DNA from: Polytrichum commune
Taxonomy: Eukaryota; Streptophyta; Polytrichopsida; Polytrichales; Polytrichaceae
Reading direction: 5' to 3'
Assembly: GCA_950295325.1 (NCBI GenBank)
Contig: OX485808.1
Location: forward strand, 9,302,501-9,366,500
DNA length: 64,000 nucleotides
Below are positions 25,401 through 36,540 of this stretch, piece after piece. The notes under the pieces are model-generated. The model did not search any database. It worked only from the letters and a program-made list of their open reading frames with translations, and had not been told where the DNA came from. The translations under genes were made by a program, and so were the position numbers. Numbering within the stretch: position 1 is the stretch's first letter; each line of letters opens with the position of its first letter.

Positions 25401-25534
25401 GAAAACCTTTCATACATTGAATTATGGTCCTCTTCAACTTCATCAATGCACGTTGGAAAAAATGTCGTAGAACTTTCAATCCTCAAGATTTCAGGTTCTC
25501 GACTTTGAAAAAAATGACAAAATACGTTGCACAT
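18928..25534 (-). CDS. Protein kinase-NBS-LRR (PNL class) immune-receptor-like gene
   Basis: Three exons with GT-AG introns, 25534-24251, 24087-23020 and 22881-18928, all phase 0, give 2,101 residues. Kinase: glycine loop LGGGASGSVY (101-110), Lys122 in VTKVI, Glu138, HRDLKPDN (232-239), DFG (259-261) and APE (285-287) are all present, so it looks catalytically competent. NBS (from 429): P-loop GMGGIGKST, kinase-2 ILIVVDNV, GSKFIATSR, GLPLSLEVMG, FLDICCFF and MHDQLRDMG. The LRR region starts after about 110 residues of linker and holds 24 complete 48-residue pairs. The architecture matches the moss PK-NBS-LRR class of intracellular resistance proteins, expected to sense effectors in the cytoplasm; this is inferred from family. 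The frame ends at TAG where other units have Trp, and the LRR sequence continues beyond. The ATG at 25534 may not be the true start (see 25551-25859). Whether it is functional is uncertain. Confidence 0.85.
22882..23019 (-). other. Intron 2 of the kinase-NBS-LRR gene
   Basis: This 138-bp intron has donor GTATGT after NYCNQK and acceptor TTTCCATGCAG before DTRLIEGMSF. It separates the NBS from the LRR exon, the usual position in many NBS-LRR genes. Phase 0. Confidence 0.85.
24088..24250 (-). other. Intron 1 of the kinase-NBS-LRR gene
   Basis: This 163-bp intron has donor GTGAAT after SSDQMRHE and acceptor TTTTGTAG before GGYNTKEDPK. It separates the kinase exon from the NBS exon cleanly at a domain border. 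Phase 0, so the kinase exon is a portable in-frame module. Confidence 0.85.
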
Positions 25535-25550
25535 TGTGTGGAAAGAACAC

Positions 25551-25859
25551 TCAAAAGTCCTCGAGAAGTTCTCTGAAGGTCTCTTTGTTATTCATTTGTT
25601 TCATGACAACTCGACACCAATCATCATTGCAACATTCTTCTATCACACCCCTTGCCTTGTTCACAACGAGGAGCATGTCTTCCTCCACTTGACGAAAGAC
25701 ATCCCCATGTGAACCCTCAACAATTGTTTCAATTGCTTGCACACCCTTGCGGAAGTTGTCCAACAAATTTTCACATTGTCGTCTATTCAAAACTTCTTCT
25801 GGCAATGGCAAATTCGGAAAATTTGCAATCTCCATCGGTACCCGTAGAAAACTTGTCAT
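25551..25859 (-). pseudogene. N-terminal helical region of the NLR, frameshifted
   Basis: An ATG at 25859 opens a 102-codon frame (MTSFLRVPMEIANF…, then NRRQCENLLDNFRKGVQAIE… and ARGVIEECCNDDWCRVV…) that stops at 25551-25553. Just downstream, in another frame, the kinase frame extends backwards past its first ATG as ECSFHT. Removing one A from the four-A run at 25553-25556 joins the two frames as …FRELLEDF-ECSFHTMCNVF, which reads as continuous helical protein with similar composition. I infer this is the true N-terminus of the kinase-NBS-LRR protein, split by a one-base insertion. The alternative is that the kinase ATG at 25534 is used and this region is a leader. Confidence 0.7.
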
Positions 25860-28455
25860 TCTCAATATTGATGATTTCTTGTTTCCATAAAATTGTTGTG
25901 ATAAAAATTGCTAATTGCGCAAACTAAGTAGTATACACCTTCAAGCACAATTATAATGAGATGCAAAAGTAAGTGTTATGATTGATTCTAGAAGATATGA
26001 ATTTCCAATATACAAGGCTTATCAATATATTACTAGCAACCCCAAATCAAGCATGTTGACATTCAAGTGCTCACATGAAAATCATCAATATTTTATGATA
26101 CAAAGAAATTGTTGCCATTACTTTATAAAAACAAAAATTGACATGATTATAGGAACCACTAAGAGATTGGAAGGCCAAACTCCAATCTCAAGGTTTTTTG
26201 GATATTATGTTTGATGTAGAGAATTTCTATTTTATTGGATTCCTTTCTCCCATAGCTTGTATACAAAAATTCTATATAAATACCCAAGGTACAAAATACA
26301 CATATGGAGTGCTATTATTTTTTAATCTCATTTCATACTTATAACTAGTTAACATTTATATCGATGCAAGCTCAATGAACATTTTTATAATGTTTGTCAT
26401 GAACTCAATCACCTGGCTTATATTGTACATGAAATAATAAGGGATTTGTTGAATGCACTTGCAAAGCATTAAAACATCAAAGAATTGGGGGATGTAATTA
26501 AAATTCCAAACCTGATAAAGTGAAAAACCTTGGAGACTTGTTTGAAGTGAATAACTTCGCCTAGTACGCTCGGTCTTTGGAGTCCCATGTTCACCGTGGA
26601 AAATGCTAATGCTCAAATGTCCTTACAAAGTGGGCATAATGCAAGTTCTAGCTTAACAACAGTTGGCTTCAGGGCATTGATGATTTGCATGTTATGAAAT
26701 CATCTCATATATGAGTATTGAATTTCAATGTTTATGAACACCTGCACATGGTCATCATGAAATCAACTAAAACCATTTTGAAGTGCATTGGTGTAACTAT
26801 GAGTTTGTCTTACACAACTAAGCAAAGCAAAGCAACACTCTCTTGACAAATTCATCATGACAATTATTTCATTTACGCATAAGGAAGATAGATTACACAT
26901 CAGCCATACTACTTAGGTCAAGCACTATGTGTCAAAAAGGAATGCTCCCTACATCCTACAATCTACCTATGTATTACACGGACAAAAAATGAACCTTATA
27001 CAAGCCACGTGAAGACTACCTTCAAGCACCAAATCAAGAATTTCATGTTGGTCTCTTCATGACTCTTCATAACATGAAATAACCTAGAGAAACAAATAGT
27101 CGCAAGTCCTCATATACGCATTCCCCGCTAGGAGGAAAGCAATACATGCATAGAATGCCACTTTAGGTCAAATACAATAAAGTACAATTTTTGGCCTTTA
27201 ACTATGACAAAGTAGTGCAAAAAATGTATAGAATGGGAGTTTAGGTATTAGGCGGAGAAAGTTATATCAACAAAGTCAAACACACATGGTGATCCAATGA
27301 AGGACCTACACCAAACTCAACATTGTGCTACATTCAAGAAGGAAATCCCCCAAGTATGGCTTACAATTAATGATAGCCATGTTGAGGGGTCCATAACGTA
27401 ATTTGCTAAGCCATGTATAGATTTGTAGTGGACACAGTCCACAAGACTAATGTGAGATCTTTAGTGTTGACTTCGGGTTGAATTTGTTCCAAAAAGAAAA
27501 AATTCGAGGTATATGGGATTCTAAAGTTTCAACTTACAAAGCTACCACGAATTCTTGGCTCTAATACATGCGACAATCTCAAAAACTTGAACCAACAAAT
27601 ACATGACACAATAAAACCACCTTCAAAACACCATATCAACAAACTCAAAATCTTAATATAAACTTGATCATACCCTCAAGAACCACTCTATCAAGGTTTG
27701 AACAATTTTCCACTTGGAGCATTCACAGTTGTCCATCTTGAGGTAGTGTATTGATGCACACCTTGGAGAAAGTTTGATAGATACCTCACCGACGTCTACA
27801 ACACCACCAAAACATGTCCACTATTGAATCGACCTCATAACCTAAACTCCGTATGCCCAACAAAGACAACACCAATCATTGAATAGAACACAACATTTAA
27901 CTCAATAGTACTACCTCCCAATATTCCAACAACGTGAGTACAAATTTTGAACAATTTTGCAACACTTTTAGGGATTTTTCAAATGTCTCCCAAATGGCCA
28001 TTTCCTTGATATTAGGTTCCAATGGTTAACAATCCATTCTAAACATGATCATGATCTATTCTTCCATAGACATAAGTAATCTTTTCTTGAATCCTAGTAA
28101 AGTGCAACAGAATAAAAATGATGACAACATATCATGGTGTTAAGACGAGATGTTGAGTAGCAGATGCACACACGGGAGTACAAAGATGCATGGCTTATGC
28201 TACGAATCACTAGCACACCACGACATAGTGTTGAGTTGGTACAAGCAACCCAACACAACTCTAACATCCACACACTCTATGTCAAGCAATAAACAAAATC
28301 TTTTCCTTGCAAACAACCTCTTGCTCAACATGGATGGAAGTGAGCCTTTTGCCACGAGAAAGAAAAGAGACAAAAGAAAAGGGGTAAATTAGTTTACTAA
28401 TGAGGCTCAACCTAAAAGTAATCAAAATCAGAGTCATTGTACCTAAGGGTTCTGA
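25860..28455. other. Upstream flank of the NLR gene, no gene seen
   Basis: The 2.6 kb is AT-rich and holds no recognisable coding domain. On the minus strand a TATTTATATAG box at about 26270-26285 is a possible TATA element roughly 0.4 kb upstream of the N-terminal ATG. Open frames at 25978-26214 and 28150-28392 on the plus strand have no motif. Confidence 0.35.
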
Positions 28456-28817
28456 GGGCCGGTTCACACTATGCCCAAGTCGAGAGGAGAAGCGTCACTT
28501 TTCTAGACCAAACTATGTCGAGAGGAGAAGCCTTTGGGTTGAAAAAGTATATTAAAATAATCCATGGCTAAAAATGTTCGGCCTCTCGACGGAAGTTTGG
28601 GTCGAGCATTTTGCTCGACCCAAACTTGGCTCGAGAGGCCGAACTCTTGGCGCCATAACTTTCTAAAAGTGTTGCCACCTAGGCTCTTTTGGAGGCGACG
28701 TCCTTTGGACTTCGGCCTCTAGTGTGAAGGCCGAGAGGACGGACTTTGGACATTTCTGCATTTTCATTGGTCCAAATGCTTCTCCTCTCGAAGTTTGGCC
28801 ATAGTGTGAACCGGCCC
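28456..28817. mobile_element. PIF/Harbinger-like MITE
   Basis: The element is 362 bp and starts GGGCCGGTTCACACTATG, ending with the exact inverse CATAGTGTGAACCGGCCC. It is flanked by TGA on both sides (28453-28455 and 28818-28820), consistent with the 3-bp target duplication of PIF/Harbinger (Tourist-type) elements, whose ends commonly start GGSC. It is non-coding, GC-richer than its surroundings, and contains a long internal palindrome (28576-28644). Confidence 0.85.
28576..28644. repeat. 69-bp near-perfect palindrome inside the MITE
   Basis: The left arm GTTCGGCCTCTCGA…GTTTGGGTCGAGCA pairs with TGCTCGACCCAAAC…TCGAGAGGCCGAAC around a 3-nt TTT loop, with a short mismatch in each arm (CGGAA against TTGGC). 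Transcribed or extruded it would form a long hairpin of about 33 bp. Confidence 0.9.
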
Positions 28818-28948
28818 TGAGACTAGGCACTTGTGGGTAATAGTGTTGTCATTTCACTACCACCTAGAGGTTGGCGGGTAGTCTGATCTCACTCTTATTT
28901 GTCTTGCTATTGGTGTGACCTTGTCATATTGGTAAATCACCTAAATGG

Positions 28949-29733
28949 CTCGGGGGGTGCACTGTACTAAACATGTACGAGTATATGTGAGTGCACATGA
29001 GGGGTATTGATTTGGACCTTGCCGTATTACATATACATATGGTATACATGTTATAATTTATAGTTACGTACATATATGGAAGGCCTTTAAAAAGCATACA
29101 ATAATTGTACTTGTATGGTACTGTTACTATACTACATATCATAAGTTTTCATATTGGATGAAATTAGGATTAACTAGGATTAACGATTTTCGTTAGCAAC
29201 CTTATAGGGTAGTATGAATCATGTACAAGTTGTCAAGGTAATATCGGGGAAAGAGGCAGTATTAGGGTTTTGAAATGATTCGTTCAACTCAAAGTAACAA
29301 GGAGATTGGTTTATGTTGGTATCAAAAAGGGGCTAACAACAAGTGGACATATGATCTTACTGATCATTTGATGGTAGACTTAGAGACAATAATTGCATTG
29401 GCTACAATGACATATATTGGTGAATCAAATGTTTATGAGTTACATCCAGGAGATGAAAAAGTTTTCAACGACTTTGTTGATGAAAGCTAGGATATTTTGT
29501 TATACATATTATAGGGGTTGATTATTGTTGAAAAGTATATTTGTATACTTATGTTAATGACTATATATGAATGGATGTTTTTTTGTGTATACATATTGTC
29601 ACTTGTATATTTATTGTTGCAATTGTATGTGTATTACTTCATTTCACAAAAAGTAACTTGTATATAGGGGGTTTTTAGAGTATGCAGTGAACGCACGTGA
29701 TTCTAGGTTCTAATGAAAGGTGCACCCCCCGAG
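28949..29733 (+). mobile_element. CTCGGGG-family element, copy A (internally deleted)
   Basis: The element is 785 bp with inverted ends CTCGGGGGGTGCAC and GTGCACCCCCCGAG. It is flanked by a perfect 8-bp duplication CTAAATGG (28941-28948 and 29734-29741). It matches copy B (35136-36532) in inverse orientation at both ends over several hundred bases with few differences. It lacks about 600 bp of the interior of copy B; the deletion joins at a shared GGAGAT-type sequence near 29300. It retains only the last part of the protein fragment found in copy B. Confidence 0.93.
29302..29490 (+). pseudogene. C-terminal fragment of the AEDET-type transposon protein
   Basis: The fragment reads EIGLCWYQKGANNKWTYDLT, then DHLMVDLETIIALATMTYIG and ends PGDEKVFNDFVDES before TAG. 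It is nearly identical to the end of the minus-strand fragment in copy B (35379-35980) and aligns by pattern with the last residues of the large decayed gene at 58517-62256 (DKFKYDHTDNKWIDIDCII…QNDAEHLRQFLTD). Only the C-terminus remains because of the internal deletion of the carrier element, so it has no function on its own. Confidence 0.7.
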
Positions 29734-29741
29734 CTAAATGG

Positions 29742-32113
29742 GGGAACCCACAATGAGTAAGTTAGTGGAGGGAAACTTATCTACTACCTTAGTGATTGTC
29801 AGTCCAATCTACAAATGCAAACAAAAAGTTTCTAGAGCATCTTAGCACTCCCATAGTTGAAGTTCTTGGGGGCCTTGGTGGTGTGTCAAAGATGGATAGG
29901 TTGGCAACCCTACGCTTAGTCCATCAAAGAAAACAATTTAAACAAACAAAATGGACATGAACATGATACCAAAATACAAACGAACATGATGGAAAGAGAA
30001 TTACCACTAAATTAACCTTATATAATTTTTGCATTCAAATTTGGTTTTTAAACTTGAAATGACTATTTGTATTCTAAGGTCCCATGATCCCCACTATTCT
30101 AACAAATAGCATGACATCCAAGAAATGACATTACATTCAAGAAATAGCATTGCAATCTAAGTAATGACAAGAAACCAAAAAATACAATACAATTCCCTAG
30201 TTATGGTCTTTGAGATGTGAGCATTTTGTGGTCACTCTTGATTGGACGCCTATACTTGAATGGCATGTGACAAGGCTTGTAGTGAAGAATGGACACCAAA
30301 TATTCATGGCTTGGGATGAGATTGGAATATGTGCTCAAAATTTAGAAACCAACTTAGGCCCAAAAAATTGGGAAGTTTTTATGATCACTTAAAGAGAGAG
30401 ATGATTACCACTAAAAGAACTCCTATAATTATGGTGTCCAACTTTAAATGATTGTTTGCGTGCTTCACAATTGTTAAACTCATATGAGACAATTCCCAAT
30501 TTGATCCACCTCTCAAGATTGTATGTAATCAAAGATTATAATGAGAAGCATCATGCTCCGCATCATGGGCAACACTTGCATGATGGTTTGCTTCACAAAC
30601 ACCATCTAGGTATGGGAATGAGCTTACCGCCAAGTTTTAGTGGCGAATTTTGATAATGCAATCCAAATTGCAAGGATTATGGGTAAATAATATTCTACAA
30701 ATTTTTAATATATTGAATCCTACAATGTTTCGAGGCAATAGTTCTCGTATTTTCTATTAAAGGAAATTGTGTGCAATATCATAGTACACTAGTATGCAAT
30801 TCTTCATAGTTACGTGGTGGAGTCTAACATGGAAGAGTGTTGTTCAGGACACTCAAACCATCTTATCCTTGGACCACATCAATCTTCGTGCCATTCTTCC
30901 ATTCACATCTCACTTTGACCATTGGCAATTTAGATTTGCTCCAACCAGGTCAAGGTTGAAGAATTTGAGTTTTGGCTGAAATATTGTGAAATAAGAAATA
31001 CCAAACTCCCAAGATTTGCAAAGCTCAAACTCTCAACTCAAGCTACATTGTAAAGGATGCTTAAGTGCCATTCTTGCTTTGATTTCTCACTTAGAGCATG
31101 ACAACTATACACTTGCACAACCCATGGAGAGCTTGAGGAAAATAGTCAAACTCTCTTTGGTTTGAGCTTGGGATGGAATCTTGTCCAATTCAAGTATCAA
31201 ACTCCCTAGAAATGTATAAGTTCTCAACTCAAGTTCGCGTGTAAAGGTGACTAAGAAAATCAACCGCTCCTACTTCAATTTGAATGATGTAATTCAAAAC
31301 CAAGGTGTACCATGGAATTTTTACTTGGGATTTGTAACTCCTCAAAATTTGTCAAGGCTCTTTGTAGAATTGCCTACTTGGGAAAGGCCACTAATTGCAC
31401 TAAACAACACTTTATTTTTTAAATTAATTGCAAACACACATATATAAAAATTGATATCACGTGCCAAAGGCTTGAAATTGTCAGAATGCATACTTTTGTG
31501 AACATGGAGAAAATCGATCTTTCAACTGGATTGTAGTTATGGTGGGTAGCCCCATTGCTTCACATCTACACTCACAAAATCCCAAAATTTTCTTGCAATG
31601 AGAGACCTACTCGGGTAACCTAAGGATGGCCACGTGAAACAAAACACACTTCTTCATTATCTCTACACTTACAAAGTGAGAAAATGATTGGGGAAGTTGG
31701 GGATTTTAGTGTGGAGGAATGATAAATGCGGGCACAATCCACACCACACTTGGATGTTTCTCTTCAGTGCAAGCCCCAACAACCGTTGTGAACAAAAAGA
31801 AAAGCTTCCAAAAACAACCCACAAGGATGCAAAACATGAAAGAAAATGTAGATCACTGCTTACTTGTTGGTGCACATCTCCAAGCTTTGTTCTCGCATTC
31901 TACCACTTCGAGTCACCTTTTGGGTAGCAAATCACTAGATGATGTGGAAAAAAATATGCCCGTGAATCCCAACAATGTGTCCCTCCTCCACTTCACTTCA
32001 CTTGAGTCTCCATAAACTAAGATCTCCATAATCCTTTTGCAAGTGGACGCTTCAAAAAAATTCAATCTTTGCTACACCACTATTTACACATAAACTTAGG
32101 CAACATCCAGATG
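29742..32113. other. Intergenic, nothing recognised
   Basis: AT-rich sequence with a few repeated words (AAATAGCATGACATCCAAG and variants at 30100-30170; CAAACTCCC…CTCAACTCAAG at 31004-31040 and 31198-31230). Small open frames carry no motif. No gene is called. Confidence 0.35.
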
Positions 32114-32535
32114 TTGGAAGATGAAGAGGATTTGCAAGAGAAAAAAAAAACAGTTCCTTTCCCCTGCAATCAAACCATTGCCACTTTCCTCCCCCCAAAA
32201 ATGTGGATCAGAGCTCGTGTGCATATCACTTAAGAAACTTCGAAAGAGGCAGTGTGAGTTTCTCTCTCTCTGCTCCAAACCCTCCCAGACCCACAGGGCA
32301 GGCTGACAGCTCTCAACTTGGAAGATGAAGAGGATTTGCAAGAACAAAAAAACAGTTCCTTTCTCCTGCACTCAAACCACTGCCACTGATCTCCTCCCCC
32401 CAAAACTGTGTATCTGAGCTTGTGTGCATATCACTTAAGAAACTTTGAAAGAGGCAGTGTGAGTCTCTCTCTAGATCTGTGTCTCTCCTCCAAACCCTCC
32501 CAGACCCACAGGGCAGGCTGACAGCTCTCAACTTG
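32114..32535. repeat. Tandem duplication, 204-bp period, 2 copies
   Basis: Two copies, 32114-32317 and 32318-32535, share TTGGAAGATGAAGAGGATTT, CAGTTCCTTTCYCCTGCA, CATATCACTTAAGAAACTT, a CT-rich stretch and CCCAGACCCACAGGGCAGGC. Differences are few, so the duplication is fairly recent. The sequence after the second copy (CTCAACTTGCGAGGTGCGTG…) recurs at 39386 and 40690. Confidence 0.9.
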
Positions 32536-35127
32536 CGAGGTGCGTGGGGAATCATTGACTCCCGGAATTAATGACCCCAAACTTGGGAATTAAGTTACGG
32601 CAACTTATATTTGTCAGTCTGTACTATGCTAGGGATGGATCATCATGCAACTTATTACGTATGATAATTTACTCTGACTTGGTCTACTTTATGCAGCCTT
32701 CAACAGGATGAACGGGAGAACCAACCACTGCACCAGATATGGTATTTAGTGTCACGCCTGCTAATTGCCAATACGATTCCATTCGCAGTATTGCAATGTT
32801 CATTCCACTATCCTAGTAGTGCAAGTCCCAAGTCCCACTCACATTAGCAAGTTCCAACATGGAGGCAAAGTACCAACTTTTGAGCCTCAAGACATCATTA
32901 AAATATGTTTGATAATTATTAAAGTCGGGTATGTATTACTTTATGCAAAAATATTTGCGGGAATAATGTTGAGAGTTGGGTCCAGCTTTTTGCTCAACAC
33001 AAGTCCCAAGCCTCACTTCCGAAAAGTATTGTCTTGAAGACATCCATGTCATCCTTGGAACTTAGGACTTGAGACCCCATGTGAAGTGGTAAGTACAAAC
33101 TTCCATGCTCTCAACAATTGAGATTGCATGGATCAACCTCAGGTGACTTAGGACTTGGACTTGGGACCCCGTGTGAACCACCCCTCAGTAAAATTCTACA
33201 ACAATGCGTCTCTCCAAACGGTAACCTACACCAATTGGACTATTTATCGTAGTTACAGATGAAGCGATTGAGTTTGAGAAACAACCGATTGAAGTCCAAG
33301 ACTTCAAGAAAATTACCAATCATTATACAAATTCTAGGGAACATACCTCGAATTTATATATATAAATAAACCAAAAGGTGTCAACATGTACTAGCTGCAC
33401 TTGGAAACACTAGGATCTTGACCGATTGTGCCCAAAAATTGTTGCTGACAATGGTTTACAATGGCAAATGCAAAAATTTCCATGGCAAAGGAAAGGTAGA
33501 AGCACATATTGTGGACAATTCGAGCACTAAGATTCCTTACAGCCAAGGCTAGACACCCACCTCTTTGAGTTGGCCCCTACCACTAACTTATTATCCGAGG
33601 TGGAAGTATAGTCAATCCTATTATAGCATGAATTATAAATATTTGGATAATTTGACTCCAAAATTAACATCGGAGGTCCCAAATTTGTCTAAGGGGTACC
33701 ATTCGAGATGAAGAAACTCCAAACCTATCCAATGGGGCTCATGTTATTACCTTTTACTATACTCCTTTTACCTTGGTAAGAATGGAAGGGTGCAACTCAA
33801 AGAGGTGGGCATCTAACCCTAGCTAGTCCCTTCCCTCACACATGCAAATTATCCAATATTTTATTTGGATTAGCAATTACGTAATAAATACAACGACATT
33901 AAGATCACATGAATCATAGCATACCCAGTTTTTATGGGAGTGTTCAAACACACAAACCTCATTTCACCCTTCCTAGTCACATAGGGCCACCCAAAATGGA
34001 CAATGTTGATCGTTGACATTTTCATTCCTTCAATCAATGAGCTACAATTCTAAACCTTATAATAAAACAATTATCTATACATGTATATATATACACACAC
34101 ACACACACATACATAATTTGGCACTCTATGGTGAGGGTGTTTGGGTGTTAATGTAGTCACCATTCTAAAGTTTCAAAATGGTCAGTCGTTGAGAATAGCA
34201 TGTTGAGGGGACATTTTGGGGATGGACTAGGACATTAGTTCATATGCACATATGCAACATGGAGAGATGGCATGGGTCCAAACTACTGGACCTAATTAGC
34301 TATCATGTCAAAGTATCTAGTGGCCCACTTTGGGGTCCAATAAGTGTCGGAATTAATGGAAGTGGACACTTCTACCTTAAATTATGCAAACCATCCATTG
34401 AAATAATAGTTCATCGTGGATAGTAATGTTAAATTCAGACAAAATTGAATCATTGTCATTAGAGCAAGATGCATCTAAACAATTTAGAGTTGGATATTCA
34501 ACAAAGTAAACACTCGCACATTCTTGTTATCACCAATCTAGAGGTACCCTTTCCCATCTAAACTCTTCCGCACCTTTAAATATGCAACTTAATAGAGAGG
34601 AGAGTTTCAACACCTCAATGAGGGATCCATCTATTAATATCTCACAATTATTGATCAAATATAATCTTTGCTTTAACTCTTTCTATGTAGGCCCTTGCAT
34701 GTTGTATAATAATAATTTTGATAATGGGACCCACAACTTCAATTATTCATATAGGATGATTTTTTGGTTGAGCATGATACTCTTGCCCCCGGGAAAAGTT
34801 CCCCTCCCACCAAGCGTGAGACCACATTCCTGATAAGCCCTCGCCTTCCCCTCCATGAAACTCTTAACTCCTAAAGACCATAAAGCCATATATGGGTTTT
34901 CCCACATTCTTCATGAGGTCCATATAGTTGGGCCTAGATATATCATTATAGATTCATAAAATTGGAAGGTCGGGATTCATAAAAGCAATGAGTTTACTTG
35001 TTCAAGAAAATGAAAGTACTTTATGATGTATTGATTGGTTTTTTTTTTACCTATTGAAAAACATGATGGCATCTCAAATTATTGGGCATGCTTTAAAACA
35101 ATGGGGTTGTCTTTTGGCATCGAGGCA
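32536..35127. other. Non-coding with dispersed repeat pieces
   Basis: The first 250 bp (CTTGCGAGGTG…AATCATTGACTCCCGG…GTCAGTCTGTACTATG) match segments at 39386-39510 and 40690-40810. GTGTCACGCCYGCTAATTG at about 32751 recurs at about 40010. These mark a dispersed repeat family with no coding sign. An (AC)n run lies at 34091-34108. The remainder shows nothing recognisable. Confidence 0.5.
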
Positions 35128-35135
35128 AGTACATG

Positions 35136-36532
35136 CTCGGGGGGTGCACCTTTCATTAAAACCTAGAATCACGTGCGTTCACTACATACTCTAAAAACCC
35201 CCTATATACAAGTTATTTTTTGTGAAATGAAGTAATACACATACAATTGCAACAATAAATATACAAGTGACAATATGTATACACAAAAAAACATCCGTTC
35301 ATATATAGTCATTAACATAAGTATACAAATATACTTTTGAACAATAATCAACCCCTATAATATGTATAACAAAATATCCTAGCTTTCATCAGCAAAGTCG
35401 TTGAAAACTTTTTCATCTCCCGGATGTAACTCATTAACATTTGATTCACCAATATATGTCATTATAGCCAATGCAATTATTGTCTCTAAGTCTACCATCA
35501 AATGATGAGTAAGATCATATGTTCACTTGTTGTTAGCCCCTTTTTGATACCAACATAAACCGATCTCCACGTTTGATGGACGGTCCATCAAGTCAATTGG
35601 ATCCCTATACTCCACCCAACGATTACCAAACTTCCTCCACATCCTATAAACTCTCCCAACAAACCAAACCTTAACTCGAATAGATTTTTTTGGCCTACCT
35701 CGTTTTTTCACAGTTTTAGCTTCAAGTGTGTTCAAAAAACACACACCACAATCACAACCAAGCTTTAACAAAGTGTCATGGTTTCCAACACTCAGGAGTT
35801 TAGGCTTCATTTATAATATGCCAGCTTTAATTCGAGTCAACCGATCTTTAGACAAAGAAGGATTGCCATTCAATTGACTAACAAGTGTACTTTTAAAAAT
35901 TCTAGACTCCCCTACCATTACATAAGCCACAACTAACTTTGCATTTGATAGAGAGGGAACTTCAAAACGAGGCCATGACAATGTTAGGACTTTCGGTGAT
36001 TCCCATGGCAGCAGTAGCCGCAGGGACGCTAAGAAGTGGTGGAAGCAACATGTGAAAGAAGGAAAAATGAAGCAGTTGTTGGCAAAAGAAGCAAGCTATG
36101 AGAGAAGAGAAGAAAAAAAACCTTCAGCACCCGACAAAAAGAGAAAACAAAAACCTAGGGATGGGAGGGGAAAAAGGTCCTTGTTACTTTGAGCTGAACG
36201 AATCATTTCAAAACCCTAATACTGCCTCTTTCCCCGATATTACCTTGACACCTTGTACATGGTTCATACTACCCTATAAGGTTGCTAACGAAAATCGTTA
36301 ATCCTAGTTAATCCTAATTTCATCCAATATGAAAACTTATGATATGTAGTATAATAACAATACCATACAAGTACAATTATTGTATACTTTTCAAAGGCCT
36401 TCCATATATGTACGTAACTATAAATTATAACATGTATACCATATGTATACTTAATACGGCAAGGTCCAAATCAATACCCCTCCTGTGCACTCACGTATAC
36501 TCGTACATGTTTAGTACAATGCACCCCCCGAG
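35136..36532 (-). mobile_element. CTCGGGG-family element, copy B (carries protein fragment)
   Basis: The element is 1,397 bp with ends CTCGGGGGGTGCACC and GCACCCCCCGAG and a perfect 8-bp duplication AGTACATG (35128-35135 and 36533-36540). It is the longer, inverted relative of copy A; together they form an inverted repeat about 5.4 kb apart. It contains a minus-strand coding remnant (35379-35980). On the opposite strand is a basic open stretch at about 35966-36191 (RRDAKKWWKQHVKEGKMKQL…) that may be captured host sequence. It is too short to be autonomous. Confidence 0.93.
35379..35980 (-). pseudogene. AEDET-type transposon protein, C-terminal remnant with AT-hook
   Basis: Translated on the minus strand the remnant reads IFKSTLVSQLNGNPSLSKDR, a stop, MKPKLLSVGNHDTLL…GCDCGVCF, then the AT-hook-like KKRGRPKKS, IGLCWYQKGANNK, another stop, and TYDL…PGDEKVFNDFADES. 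It corresponds in order to the end of the decayed gene at 58517-62256, which has IYKSTLVSQLNGNTFLSKDR, GSDCAVHFV and KRK*GRPS. The order of blocks, the KSTLVSQLNGN core and the AT-hook are shared, so this is the same protein family at greater divergence. RGRP is the DNA minor-groove-binding core of AT-hooks. Two stops and the missing N-terminal domains make it non-functional. The link shows that this protein travels inside a TIR element. Confidence 0.75.
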
Positions 36533-36540
36533 AGTACATG

